In this document: positions 10,897 through 22,250 of the stretch, piece by piece
Layout: every line of letters starts with the position of its first letter
How positions within the stretch are numbered: position 1 is the stretch's first letter
Source of the DNA: Mortierella sp. BCC40632
Lineage: Eukaryota > Mortierellomycota > Mortierellomycetes > Mortierellales > Mortierellaceae
NCBI GenBank assembly: GCA_011634665.1
Contig: WAEK01000005.1
Location: 1,532,501-1,596,500, forward strand
Direction of reading: 5' to 3'
Length of the DNA stretch: 64,000 bases
Position numbers and translations under genes: made by a program
The notes under the pieces: model-generated
Database searches by the model: none
The model's input: the letters and a program-made list of their open reading frames with translations, nothing else
What the model was told of the DNA's origin: nothing

Positions 10897-10975
10897 TGTG
10901 TGCGGGTGAGCGGGAGTGTGTGCGTGTGCGTGTGAATATGACATGGTGGCTCAATCAACGGGCGCCGAGCGAGCC

Positions 10976-10986
10976 ATTTTATAGCC
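10976..10986 (-). promoter_or_regulatory. TATA box of dynamin-like locus 2
   Basis: On the minus strand this reads GGCTATAAAAT, about 80 bp upstream of the start codon. Loci 3 and 4 have comparable boxes. Confidence 0.6.
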
Positions 10987-10989
10987 GGT

Positions 10990-11890
10990 TATACATGAGT
11001 CTGCTCCTTTCCGCAAACGGCGTTGATTTTTTTTTTCTAAGATTGATAACACCTCTGCGCCGCCCGCCCCCCCACTCTCCGCTTGTCCACCTGCAGAGGA
11101 AACCGCTTCTCAGCATGCTTAGCATACAAGGGAACTGTCATGATGGCACGAAGGCGTCGGTGCATCTATAAGGTCAACACAAGGAGTTCATGCCTGAAGT
11201 ACCTGGGTTATTGGATAGCAGGTTGAGATGGATTCAGGCTCTCATTCTTCGTAATTCTGAGGGACGTCTAAAGTTTACCAGCTGGAAGTTTGTGCCACTT
11301 TGTCCTTCGTCCCCCCTCGCCCCTGTTGTATCTTCGAAATCACATTTGTCATACTATCATTGCAGTGCTTTCTCCGATCGGCTCCTTAACCATTTGGTCT
11401 ACCTTGCCGTTATGACAGAACACACTCAGGGATTGTGTTGCTCAAACCAAATGTTGGCCCCACATCCACACTGTTCATTAATACATTCACCAACCATGAA
11501 GAACATTTCTCTGGAGTAAATACCTTCTTTGACAGGAACTGCAAAAAAAAAAAAAACCAGCAACAGCTTTTTGGCAACTTTGATTGTAATTTTAAGGTTT
11601 AGCAGTCCACCTGGAGCTGGAGGGTTTCCATACCCCTATTGAAACGGAAAGGCTGGCTGGTCTTGATTTAAAAAAGAAAAAGAAGAAAAAGAAAACCAAA
11701 GTCTATCGGGAAAAAGCTGGTCCACCTCAAATGGTTTCTTTACTATTTGTTTTCGTTCCTCCATATGCAGAATCTAGATTCTGTCCAAACTTTGGATGAA
11801 TGGTCCTTCTAAAGCGCCATTACTCCCCTACATGAGCTATCAAAATATCTCTTTTTGGTGATTTTGACTTTCTTCAACAGAAAGACAAAT
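10990..11890. other. Intergenic between dynamin-like loci 2 and 3
   Basis: I see no supported gene. It contains the locus 2 promoter region and the locus 3 3' flank with A-rich runs near 11542 and 11672. Confidence 0.5.
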
Positions 11891-13957
11891 CTAGAGCTCA
11901 TGGAAACTCCTCTTCAATATATTCACCTTGCTCTGGAGCATCTGGCGCTGCGTCGTTGTTGATTGATGCTCGATTAGACGACTTGAGATGGCACTATCAT
12001 CCACCGCAATCAGCCTGTCAAAATACTGGTTAATCCTCTTGACCAAATAACGTTCGATGGTCTGCAAAAGCACCATATCCACAATCCGTTTCCTGGCCAC
12101 TTTGCAGTACGCGCGCAGTTGCTCCTCAAGATCCTTAATCGCGAGACCCTCGTTGTAATTGATATCACTCAACTTCTCCACCTCACCAAAGGAATTAAGT
12201 TGAGCCTGGAGATCTGTAGCAACAAATCGTCCGCCTCCCTGGAGTCCACTCACTGCCTTTCTGATCTGTTCTTCGACCTTTGATTTTCTGCGAGCAAGAA
12301 TTGTGTCATAAAAGTACTTGTTCATCGTAAACGGAGTACCCTCGTCCTCGAAAATATCTTGAATGGTTCCATCGATCGAGACTACTTGACTTTTGTAGAA
12401 CTGATCAAATTCTGAAAGAAGAAGGTCACTGAGAAGGGGATCCGAATCGTCAGCAATGACCTTGGAAAGGACTCTATGTAGGTGGAAGTGAATGGCGCCA
12501 ATATGGTCTCGGGTGATGGATTTCCATTGGACCAGGGTCTCGGTGTAGATCTGAGTGAATGTACTGAATGAGATGAATCCTGGAAGCTCGTTTCCTTTGT
12601 ATCGAAGTACCAGCTTCCTGATTTTATTCGTAGCGAGGATGTGCTTATCCTTGTCCATAGAGTTGTTGTAGCTTTCATATAGTTTCTGGAGCCATGAGCG
12701 GACGAAAATTTGACCTGTCCTGTCGATAATGGACTTTGGATCGTTAATATCTTCCGAACTGTCGGCCCTGTTATTGAAATAAGGTCCCTCATCCTCATCG
12801 TCGGATTCCTCTTCGTTGTCAGATTCATCATGATCAGATTCATCATCGATATGACTGTTGATGTTCTCGAAGGTGTACTGACCACTCAGAAGAGATGTCA
12901 ATGAGGCCCGAAGCTTGGTAATGTGATCAATGTAGCGGATTTTGGCTGACCCTAGACTTGTCACAGGCAGACCTAGTCCTTGAATCTCCTTTTCACAGCC
13001 GTCAATGAGATTGAGGATGTCCCTCTTCAAGTGTGGTAGCTCCTTCTTGATATGAGTGTATAGGAGGTCGCCTAGAAAGTTCTTGACACTCACTCGTCCT
13101 TTGCGGTTCGCTGGAACTTGATCCCATAGAGGTGAAGACTTGAAGAACTCGTCCTCCTTCTGCTTCGCCTCCTCCCATCCAATATCAATATCCTTGAAAC
13201 TCGAGTTCCTCATCACTAGGTACCCATGCTTCATACTCTTCCGCCTGTTCATCAAGATGTCGATCAAGGAAGGAAGGAGATCGGATTCGACAGTGTCTGG
13301 TTTTGTCACGATTGGCACGGTACGCTCGAATTGCGGGTCGTATTTCTCGGCTTCACCGAGCACAAAAATGTTGTTGAGGTCAACATTGGCGGGAACCACG
13401 GCAAGGATGATGGTGCGACTATCCTTGATGTATCTCGTATTGATCTCACGAATGGTCTTGACAATGCTCCTATCCTGACCGTCAACTGTGGTGTTGATGA
13501 ATCCAGGTAGATCGATAACTGTCAGAGGTGCCAGGGCCGGACCAGAGATGGTGATCTCAAGGACTTTATCGCTAATAGCAATGTCGGAACAAAGGATCTC
13601 GTTTGCTTCACTGACAATCTTGTGGATATTCCAGTTGGCATTCTGAATGGCCTTGTAGCGGTTGTTGAAGTCTTCCTTGCCATCAATGTATGCCATCATT
13701 TCGATTCGGTTACTTTGACGGAGGTTGACCTGAGTGGCAAAGCGAGTACAAGTGTCCTTGTCTCGAGGAAAGGAGAGCTGAGTGATGGCTTCCAGGACAC
13801 TTGACTTTCCACTAGACTGATCTCCCAGGATGGCAATTTGAGGGATGGTCAGGATCTTGCTGAGGCCATAGCCACGGATCTTGTTGATCTTGTCGATCAA
13901 TCCCTGGTAGTTTGTATTGTCGAGAGTGTTGTAAGTAGCATACTGAGATGAGTGCAT
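11891..13957 (-). CDS. Dynamin-like large GTPase, locus 3 (intact)
   Basis: This is an intronless frame of 688 residues, a length normal for Mx-like dynamins. Starting at MHSSQYATYN it has the P-loop GDQSSGKSS (about residues 45-53), a switch I threonine in DTCTRFA, DLPG, and TKPD. A four-helix stalk with ELPGFISF follows, with a strongly acidic loop (about residues 375-400) where dynamins have their lipid-binding insertion or loop. The C-terminal effector region ends RQMLQSKVNILKRSFHEL. Dynamins assemble into rings on membranes and use GTP to bend or cut them; which membrane is used here cannot be told, and no signal or membrane helix is seen. The open frame extends to 14185, but a TATA box at 14072-14082 and the shared start with locus 2 argue for 13957. 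Confidence 0.88.
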   Translation of the reverse strand: MHSSQYATYNTLDNTNYQGLIDKINKIRGYGLSKILTIPQIAILGDQSSGKSSVLEAITQLSFPRDKDTCTRFATQVNLRQSNRIEMMAYIDGKEDFNNRYKAIQNANWNIHKIVSEANEILCSDIAISDKVLEITISGPALAPLTVIDLPGFINTTVDGQDRSIVKTIREINTRYIKDSRTIILAVVPANVDLNNIFVLGEAEKYDPQFERTVPIVTKPDTVESDLLPSLIDILMNRRKSMKHGYLVMRNSSFKDIDIGWEEAKQKEDEFFKSSPLWDQVPANRKGRVSVKNFLGDLLYTHIKKELPHLKRDILNLIDGCEKEIQGLGLPVTSLGSAKIRYIDHITKLRASLTSLLSGQYTFENINSHIDDESDHDESDNEEESDDEDEGPYFNNRADSSEDINDPKSIIDRTGQIFVRSWLQKLYESYNNSMDKDKHILATNKIRKLVLRYKGNELPGFISFSTFTQIYTETLVQWKSITRDHIGAIHFHLHRVLSKVIADDSDPLLSDLLLSEFDQFYKSQVVSIDGTIQDIFEDEGTPFTMNKYFYDTILARRKSKVEEQIRKAVSGLQGGGRFVATDLQAQLNSFGEVEKLSDINYNEGLAIKDLEEQLRAYCKVARKRIVDMVLLQTIERYLVKRINQYFDRLIAVDDSAISSRLIEHQSTTTQRQMLQSKVNILKRSFHEL

Positions 13958-14014
13958 TTTGTGCAGGCAGGTGTTTGTGGTGCGTTTGTGCGAGTGCGTA
14001 CGTATGTGTAAATA

Positions 14015-14038
14015 AGAGAGAGAGAGAGAGAGAGAGAG
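14015..14038. repeat. (GA)n microsatellite in locus 3 leader
   Basis: About 12 GA units lie between the TATA box and the start codon, so they would fall in the 5' untranslated region as a CT repeat on the coding strand. Confidence 0.85.
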
Positions 14039-14071
14039 CTGTATCGTCTCCAGTGATGGGTCTCTCGAGCT

Positions 14072-14082
14072 CTTTTTATAGC
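14072..14082 (-). promoter_or_regulatory. TATA box of dynamin-like locus 3
   Basis: On the minus strand this reads GCTATAAAAAG, about 115 bp upstream of the start at 13957. This supports that start over the longer open frame. Confidence 0.6.
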
Positions 14083-14189
14083 AAACAGTTCTCGAGCCTT
14101 TTCTTCTCTCTGCAAACAGTCTCAACGCAACTCGCTGATCGGGAACACTTGTGCATCGCCGTCCCCTATGCCCTTGCTTGTTCACCCAC

Positions 14190-15081
14190 GGAAAAAAGGC
14201 TGATACTGATCATGCGAGTAAGCAGCTGGGGTGGCTTCTACGCGATGATATCTTTGAGGCACCAATACTAGGAAGTCAATGCCTCTGTCTATGGCACCTA
14301 GTAGATCACGGCACAGCAGCTTGTCGGAGTGGATAGACTGGCTTTCCCGCCTGTTTGAGCCGAGCTTGGGCCTTCTGCTTCGCCCTTCTGATTGCTGGGA
14401 AATCTAAATGTCAAATCTAAAGGGCTGTGCTGCATTGGCATTTGTTTGTTGTGTCCGAGGAGGCATACTCTAGACCTTGTTTTTTGTGACACCATGACAA
14501 TTTCCTTTGCCATGCCTCCTTCGCCACACCTCTCTTACCCCTCATCTTGCGCTCTTTACTATATGCTTTCGCTTCCTTGCTTTTCCATTTACTCCCTTCG
14601 CCATAGCAAGTTCAATCGCCATTGGGCCATCCTAGCCCCATACCACTGACATAATCAAACAATAGAACTGCATCCAAAAGACTACGGTCACATGAACCCC
14701 TGCTAAATATTCGTACCAGTAGACCAGTGAGGTAAGCTATTTTGTGCTTTGTCTGGGGCACTCGGAGGTTTATGGTCAGCTGCTCTTGAAGAAAGACTGA
14801 AATGTTAAATTTCACGACGAAAATTTACTAGATACGACAACATACTACTCATGAACGAATTAATCTAGTCAAGTGTTGGGTCGATCCTTCACTCTTCCGT
14901 CAAAGAGCATATGAAAAAAAAAAAAAAAAAAAAACTGTATTACTGTTTGAAGTGCCTGCTATCGTTTTCAATGTGCAGCAGCTATGACTGAATTTTGAGT
15001 GAAAGACTATTCTGATGTGCTTTGATCCCAACTATGATTTTTTTTTGTGGTATTACGACCTTCATCTGTGGACCACCGGTA
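14190..15081. other. Intergenic between dynamin-like loci 3 and 4
   Basis: No supported gene. An A run of about 20 lies near 14913-14933. Short open frames here lack domain signals. Confidence 0.5.
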
Positions 15082-17136
15082 CTATAGTTCATACAAACTC
15101 TTTCTCAGAACTTCGATCTTGGTCTGAAGTTCCTGACGTCGCATCATCTTGGCGGGGGGTTCAATAAGTCGACTGGAGATGTCATTGTCGTCTACTGCAA
15201 TCAATTTGTCAAAGTAACGGTTGATCCGCTTGATCATCTGTCGTTCAATCGTCTGCAAGATCACAACATCCACAATCCGCTTCTTGGCTACTTTGCAATA
15301 CGCAAACAATTGCTCCTCGAGATCCTGGATGGCAAGATCTTCATTGTAGTTGGCACTGTCTAGCTTGTCCACGTCGCCAAAAGAAAGGAGTTGATGTTGG
15401 ATGACTGAAGGTGGGATACTCTCACGATCGTTGAACTTCGTCATTGTTTCCTTGACATGACTTTCGATTTTTGCTTTTCTGCGAGAAAGGATCGTATCAT
15501 AGTAGTACTTGTTCATCGTAAATGGGGTGCTCTCATCCTCGAAAATATCGTGGATTACCTCGTCAATCAGGGCCACCTGACCCTTGTAGAATTGGTCAAA
15601 CTCAGAGAGTAGGAGGTCTCTGAGAAGGGGATCCGTGGATGTGGCGATCAGTCCGGTAATGGCTTTGTGCAAGTAAAAATGAATGGCACCGATATGTTCT
15701 CTAGTGATGGTTTTCCAATGGACTAGAGTCTCTGTGTAGATCTGAACGAATGTACTGAAGGAGACGAACCCAGGCAACTCGTTTCCTTTATATCGAAGAA
15801 CCAGCGTTTTGATGCCTCCTTTAGAGAGAATATTCTGGTCCTTGCTCATCGAGCTGTTGTAGTTTTCGTACAGTTTTAAGAGCCATGAGCGGACAAAGTG
15901 ATGAGCCGTCTCATCTGTAGCGAAATCGATGCTCCTGCCGGCATCTAGACTGTCCTCGCCTCTGTCATTACTCTCACCATTGGCGCTAGTGTTGCAATAT
16001 GCTGTATCATCGGAGGTCTCGTCGCTGCTACTGAACAAATGGCTATTCATGCGCGCTTTGTGATTTTGAATGTAGTCAAAGGTATACTGGCCATCCAAGA
16101 GTGCTTTCATAGTAGATCGAAGCTTCAGAATGTGCCCAATATATTGGATTTTGGCCGATCCAAGATTCGTGACAGGTTGCCCCATTTCATGTATCTCATT
16201 CTCACAGGCACCGATGAGATCGAGGATTTCTCTCTTCAGATGGGGTAACTCCTTCCTGATGTGAGAATAGAGGAGCTCACCGAGAAATTTCTTGACGCTC
16301 ACTCGTCCTTTGCGGTACTCTGGAACCTGATTCCAGAGGGGAGATGATTTAAAGAACTCGTCTTCCTTTGCTTTGGCATCCTCCCATTCCATATCAATAT
16401 CCTTGAAGCTTGAATTCCTCATTACCAGGTACCCAAGCTTCATATACTTGCGTTTGTTGAGCAGGATGTCGATCAGGGAAGGGAGGAGATCCGCTTCGAC
16501 GGTATCGGGCTTGGTGACGATGGGAACAGTGCGCTCAAATTGTGGATCATATTTCTCAGCTTCACCGAGTACGTAGATATTGTTCAGATCGACATTAGCG
16601 GGGACCACGGCTAAGATGATAGTGCGACTATCCTTGATATACTTGGTGTTGATGCTGTGAATGGTCCTAACGATGCTTTTGTCCTGGCCGTCGATGGTTG
16701 TGTTGATATATCCAGGCAAGTCGATGACGGTCAAGGGCGCCACGGCAGGACCAGAGATTGTAATTTCAAGCACCTTCTCGCTGATGTCTGTATTGTCGCA
16801 AAGAAGCTCATCCGCCTCGTAGACGATCTCATGAATGCCCCAAGATGCATTCTGCATTGTTCTGAATTGGTTATTAAACTCGCCTTCTCCTTCAATATAG
16901 GCTGACATTTCGACTCGACTGCTTTGGCGGAGATTGACTTGGGTGGCAAAGCGGGTACAGGTATCCTTGTTCCGAGGGAAAGACAGCTTTGTGATGGCCT
17001 CAAGGACACTGGATTTCCCGCTCGATTGGTCGCCAAGAATGGCAATTTGAGGGATAGTAAGGATCTTGCTGAGGCCATAGCCACGGATCTTGTTGATCTT
17101 GTCGATCAAGACTTGGTATTCGGTTTTTTCAAGCAT
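15082..17136 (-). CDS. Dynamin-like large GTPase, locus 4 (intact)
   Basis: This is an intronless frame of 684 residues beginning MLEKTEYQVLIDKINKIRGY. The P-loop GDQSSGKSS lies at residues 35-43; DTCTRFA, DLPG and TKPD follow, then a stalk with ELPGFVSF and an acidic/Ser-rich loop (about 365-410) that differs entirely from locus 3. The effector region ends KIEVLRKSLYEL. It is the most diverged of the three long copies at the N-terminus and in the loop, while the G domain is closely conserved. All four loci point the same way, consistent with tandem duplication. Known relatives are membrane-remodelling or Mx-type GTPases; a role in defence or organelle division here would be guesswork. Confidence 0.9.
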   Translation of the reverse strand: MLEKTEYQVLIDKINKIRGYGLSKILTIPQIAILGDQSSGKSSVLEAITKLSFPRNKDTCTRFATQVNLRQSSRVEMSAYIEGEGEFNNQFRTMQNASWGIHEIVYEADELLCDNTDISEKVLEITISGPAVAPLTVIDLPGYINTTIDGQDKSIVRTIHSINTKYIKDSRTIILAVVPANVDLNNIYVLGEAEKYDPQFERTVPIVTKPDTVEADLLPSLIDILLNKRKYMKLGYLVMRNSSFKDIDMEWEDAKAKEDEFFKSSPLWNQVPEYRKGRVSVKKFLGELLYSHIRKELPHLKREILDLIGACENEIHEMGQPVTNLGSAKIQYIGHILKLRSTMKALLDGQYTFDYIQNHKARMNSHLFSSSDETSDDTAYCNTSANGESNDRGEDSLDAGRSIDFATDETAHHFVRSWLLKLYENYNSSMSKDQNILSKGGIKTLVLRYKGNELPGFVSFSTFVQIYTETLVHWKTITREHIGAIHFYLHKAITGLIATSTDPLLRDLLLSEFDQFYKGQVALIDEVIHDIFEDESTPFTMNKYYYDTILSRRKAKIESHVKETMTKFNDRESIPPSVIQHQLLSFGDVDKLDSANYNEDLAIQDLEEQLFAYCKVAKKRIVDVVILQTIERQMIKRINRYFDKLIAVDDNDISSRLIEPPAKMMRRQELQTKIEVLRKSLYEL

Positions 17137-17229
17137 TGAAACTGAGCGTAGGGACTAGGGGGAGGGGTTGTTATGCTCTAGAATGATGCTGTGAAGTGGA
17201 CAGAGAGGTGCGGGCTGGCAGACTCATCC

Positions 17230-17239
17230 TTTAAATATA
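17230..17239 (-). promoter_or_regulatory. TATA-like box of dynamin-like locus 4
   Basis: On the minus strand this reads TATATTTAAA, about 95 bp before the start codon, a spacing similar to loci 2 and 3. Confidence 0.5.
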
Positions 17240-18455
17240 CTGCGTTAGCAAAAACCAGAAAGCCGTGATAGCCTCTAACTCGACTGACAAAAAAAAAAAA
17301 AAAAAAAAAAAGCTTGATTAAAGATAGCCCAAATTGGAGAATAGTGGTCTCTGCTTTTGATTCTCTTAAAAAGGCTATAACGAGGAAGACTCTATTCCTT
17401 CTGCTTCATCGAGCGCACCGAAGAACGATTGTGGATTTTCCAGACTGCGAACTACACATCAGCGTTCCGTATTTCATGGCGCGTTTCCTAGACCGTGATC
17501 CAGAGGATAGGATGCGTGTGGTTTTCAACAACTTTCTATGTTGATTGTTCCTTTATTTACCTGTGCTCGAAGGCTCTAAACTGTCTATTAAATTTGACTA
17601 AAGGACAACGACCCCTTTGAGTTTTTCGCTGTACCCTTGGGTGCTCTAATCATTTGTCCCACTGCCTTAGCCTATTGCAACCTGCTTAGAGCATACGTGG
17701 GGCATTCTCATTTCACCATGCTCTGAAAAATAACAAATCCCCCTTTTGATATTACCACACTATAAAAAAATGCCAGTGTGAAAATGACCAGTCTTCGATA
17801 GGCACAAGGCTTTCGATTAGTTCTGAGATACTTTTTTTTGTGTAATCGGCCATGCTCATAATATTTATCAGGGGCGTAGAATTCGGGCTCGAAAAAAAAA
17901 AAAAAAAAAAAGGCCCCCCTGCAAGAGCTAGAGCGTAATTATCGAGAGAGGAGAGAGAGTAAGGAGAGGGGATCTTACAACATCTCCTTTACGGAATATT
18001 TTTGCTAGTGGTCCGAGCCAATCCCAACACAAGGGGGTTGCTTTTCTTTCATGTTTGTGTTGACCGGGAAACGGTCCTTATTTGCTGTCAATTGCTGCAA
18101 CAAGGTCCTGAGTGCAGCCTTGCCTAATCTTAGCTGCACTACCAATGTCGTTCAATGGTCATAGTGTTTAAGAGTGTTTAATGTTGCTTTTTCTATGAGT
18201 ATAAACATTCATGAGAGAAAAGTAAGGGGAGGGAAGACCCCAATTTTTCCTTTGTAAATTTCCTCTGTGGGTACTGTAATAGGTAGAAAAAAATAAAGAG
18301 AGAGAGAGTATAGACATGAAGCTGTGCTGTTGGTCTCGTATAGTACATCCGTTGCTTCCAATCCTCATTCGTCATTGAATGGACCCGGACAGAGCGTAAT
18401 AGGTAATAAATAAAATAAATGGCGAATGCTGGTGACTTTGGGCCTCCCTCCCTCA
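17240..18455. other. Intergenic; boundary between accessory block and ordinary genes
   Basis: A plus-strand frame at 17314-17544 (76 codons) has no recognisable domain and I do not call it. A runs of about 20 lie near 17290-17310 and 17894-17912. No other structure seen. Confidence 0.45.
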
Positions 18456-21400
18456 TTAAACCTTTCCGAAAAAGGTCTTGCGCCGCTCGGCGCGAACGTT
18501 CCGCGTCCTCTGGATGATCATAATATCTCTCTCGCAATACGCCTGGTTCTCAAAGTTGTAATAGATATCCGTCAATTGCACCTTGCACTCCACGCAGCAG
18601 AAGCATCCTGGGTGGAATCGCCAGCCCTATTGTTTTGTAAATAGTCAAAGAGAAAAGATTTTTGTCAGCCAATGCTAATTCCCTTGCATTCTACAGGATA
18701 TCAAAATCATGAGAGCTCTTCTTTTTTCTTTTTCTTTTTCTTCCTTACCTCCACTGTCTGAGCACATGGTCCCTCGATTGGGTCGTCACATCCCTTGCAC
18801 AAGGAATTGTTCATCTGATGGTAATGTCTCCGGCAGTAGGGCGCATCTCCAAACACATAAAAGCTCTTATCAGGGAAAGGCTTCTTGCAAGTATGGCATC
18901 CAAAGCAGGAGGCATGCCATTTGCCCTTGAGCTTGCCATCCTGTGCACAGACGGCCTCCTTCTCCACGACTAGGCCACAGCCACGGCACTTAGGCAAGAA
19001 CAGCTGTGAATAATCCTCGCGACAATAAACCCGTCCACCCTTTTCAACATGGCCCGCTCCTGGACCTTGGCGGATCGTCTGTCGGCAGTGATAACACTCC
19101 AAATGATTTTCATGCCAAGACTGGCCCAGAGCATAGACAACATGTTCACTCGAATGGAAGGAACCTTCGCATCCTGCGCATGTAGAGTTGGCGCTTCCAT
19201 TTCCTGCTGCTGATGCTGCTGCACGTCGCGAGGAGGAGGAGGTCGTCGTCGAGCCACCTTGAGCTCTCTGAGCTTCTTTCTCAAGCATACGTTGATAGTC
19301 CTTTTCGCAGAGCAAGCGGCCTTCATATTCGTGTGCATGTCGAGCAGACTCAAGTGGCCGTCTGCAACGCGCGCATTTAAAGCATTCCGAATGATAATCT
19401 CCATGCGACATCTGGATCATATTCAGAATTTCCTCTGCCTGGATATCATGCTTGCAGGCCTCACAATGCTGTGCAGTTCCACGTCGGTGTGCAGAGCGAC
19501 TCCGGGTCGTTGATCTTGGTGCGACGGATCGGTCACGTTCACGGTGGCTACGGTCCCGCTCGCCTCGCTCACTACGGTGATATTCTCTCTCCGCACGGTC
19601 GCTACGGTGTTCACGTTCGCGTTCACGTTCACGGTCTCGCTCGCTTCTCTCGCCTCTTTCACTCCGTTCACGAGTGGACCGCTGACTTCGAGCCGAGTCG
19701 GTACCATTGGCAATCCTGGGGAGACCTGGGGTTGGGGGAGGAGAACCCGCACGACCACCGAGTCCATTTTCATGCACATTTGGTCTTGATCTGGATCGCG
19801 CCGACCGTGATGACTCTCGGTCTCGGGTACTGGTTGGCATGACATTAATCTCCTGCATCAGATCATCCATTAGCGCATCAAACTGATCTCCACTGCCCTT
19901 TCGACCTCCTGATGAAACTGGCTGTCTCCCACGTGCGCTTGATGCAGGAGCCGAAGGCGAAGGAGCCGCAGCTGGAACAGGTGAAGAAGAAGAAGAGGAC
20001 ACAGATGTTCCATCAGTGGGTGTTGGTGGCCGATAAGGCGCGTTGTGTGCATTCCTGCCACCCTGAACGGATGAGTGCTGATGACTTCGACCGCTAATCA
20101 TGGTCTCGTCCTTGGGTGAGATGGGAGGCGATGGCGTCTTGTAAGCAGAGGCTGCGGCTGCTGCATCCTGGGCATGACGACCTACGCGTGAGGTCGCTGT
20201 GCGACCAGAATCGCGTTCATCATCCCCATATCGAGATCGCTCCGACCGTCCTGAACGCTCCGACCGCACAGATCGCTCTGAACGTTCAGATAGGACGGTG
20301 TTGGATCGCTCCCGTTGATAATTCCCTCCGCTCCTGTCTGAGATTACAGAAGAAGCTGCTGATCCCGAAGATCCCGACCGGTTGAAGCCGTTGCTTGACA
20401 CAGATGGCGTGCCACTCTGGCTTTCACTATAGTAAGGCGCGTACTCGGCGTGTTGCTGATGGTGCTGCTGTCGGTGACCACTGCTCATGCCTCGCTCCCA
20501 GTCATGGTCTCGGCTGTCCGAGTGTCCGTGCCCGTGCCCATGCTCCTGTACGTGACCACCATAGGCATCCTCGTGCCCATAGCCATTTGCTGGTGACCGC
20601 ACTCGTCCAGATGCATCCGTAGTGGCGCCCATCCCTTGTGATGAGGCCATGGATGGTGTACGTGCGTTTGACTTTTGAGGAAGCGACGGTTGGTGTTGAG
20701 GAGGTCCATAAGGTGGCATCCTCGAAGAGGCCATTGTGTTAGGACTAGTCGAGAAAGAGTTGGCTCCCATGTCTTGGTTGGGAGTTCTGGCACGACCTTG
20801 AGTAGGTTGCTGTGGTGGTTGGATTTTATAGCGTCCCGATGTGGATGCTGGCTGGGCATATCTGTCGTCGTGTGGCATCCTAGCAGAGACATAGTCAGAA
20901 TGGTCGTTCGGATGTTGATGCGAGTAAGGGTTATGGCCAGGCGGTGTTGTAGGTGAGACAGGCTGCTGTGGGTAACGCGATGAGTCCGAGGTAGGATAGC
21001 CACCAGTCTGGGCTGCTGACATTTGGGGCGAGCCACCGTATCCGGTACCCTTGTTCTTCTTGGCATACTTCTCTAAGAATGGCAGATTTGGACGCTGGCC
21101 AAGCGCCTGGTGGCTGAGCGCAGGCGAACCGGCGTGTGGCCGGACAGGCGAGACGGGCGAGTGGTCAGAGCCACTAGTCGAGGGCGAGGGCGTCGGGTTG
21201 GCGATGGGAATGGGCGGCGGTTTGTAGCCTGGCTTGTATCCTCCCGAAGAGACACCACTTTTGACATAGGCTATTGTAGTGTCACAGAGACAGGGGAAGG
21301 AGAGAGAGATTGATAGATTGAGAAAGACAAAGCCAAGTCAGCACGGGGCGGATAGGCAGGTATCTGGCGTGAGTACGTGAAGCTTTTTTTAGGTCCCTGT

Positions 21401-22250
21401 GCAGGAAGGGGGACAGACAGGCGAGAGAAACAACTCGTCTGTCGCGGCTCGTGGCGGGGCACCGCGTGTCTATGTTCACGACGAAACACAGAAGGGCGAC
21501 CAAAAATTACAGGAGGTAGCCAGGAGACGGAGTAGCAGAGGGTGCAGGCGGGGCGGGGCGAAGAAGCGGGCGCCCACACGAGGGCTCAGGCCCAGGGAAG
21601 GAGAGGGGGGGTGATGGTGGAGGTGGTGGAGGTGGAGAGAAGCTTCGCCCAGCCTAGGGCGACTTCAGCGCAGGGACAGAGTAGTGCATCCAGGGGAGCG
21701 TGGTACAGTCGGCAGCCCAGCAAGCCAAATGACCAATCCAGGCACAGGACTCTCGTGTGGTGCCAGGGCCGTGTAACCGATGATAGGACGCGAAGTGATA
21801 AGGATGGATGGATGAGATGGAAAGGGACTTGCTGCATGGTGGCTGGGATGCGCGTGTCTCTCGCTCTTGCTCACTCTCACTCTCTCTCTCTCTCACTCTC
21901 TCACTCTCTCTCTTTCTCTGTTGCAGGGTGAGCGATCGCCCTGGATAATGGGACGCGCATAATATGCAAAGAGAGCTGCCAATTATTTGTGTGTCGCTGA
22001 GGCTGAAGAAGGAAAGGAGGAAGAAGCGGTGGTGGAGACTGGTTGGCTGAGCGGTCGACTTTGGGCGTGTGGAATAGTAGAGTCGGAGCAGGATGGACTT
22101 ACGTTTAGTAGGGAGGGGTGGGAGTGCAGGCATGGGCGGAGCGGATGAACAAACGTGCTCGCCCAAGAGTCGGAACTCGACATCCTTGCCACAGTCCGAG
22201 CACCGGATGACAGGCAGGATCTGGGACAGGCGTGGTTCGTTGACGCTCAT
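18456..22250 (-). CDS. Four-LIM-domain protein (paxillin-like)
   Basis: The exons are 22250-22103, 21270-18749 and 18626-18456, giving 946 residues; the phases agree and the last junction restores the fourth LIM domain. The N-terminus holds a compact Cys/His motif (CSDCGKDVEFRLLGEHVC), then a conserved-looking LPFLEKYAKK and a long disordered region rich in Ser, Arg, Pro and Gln with Arg/Glu repeats. Four LIM domains begin at about C652, C747, C811 and C874, each with paired zinc-binding Cys/His/Asp clusters. LIM proteins of this layout in fungi are scaffolds at actin and cell-wall growth sites, for example paxillin-like Pxl1; that role is inferred. The first intron (21271-22102, 832 nt) is far longer than any other in this window and is rich in GA/CT runs. 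Confidence 0.88.

Noticed and set aside
13958..14185. N-terminal extension of GTPase locus 3
   Set aside because: The added frame runs through a GA microsatellite and past a TATA box, and locus 2 has no matching extension.
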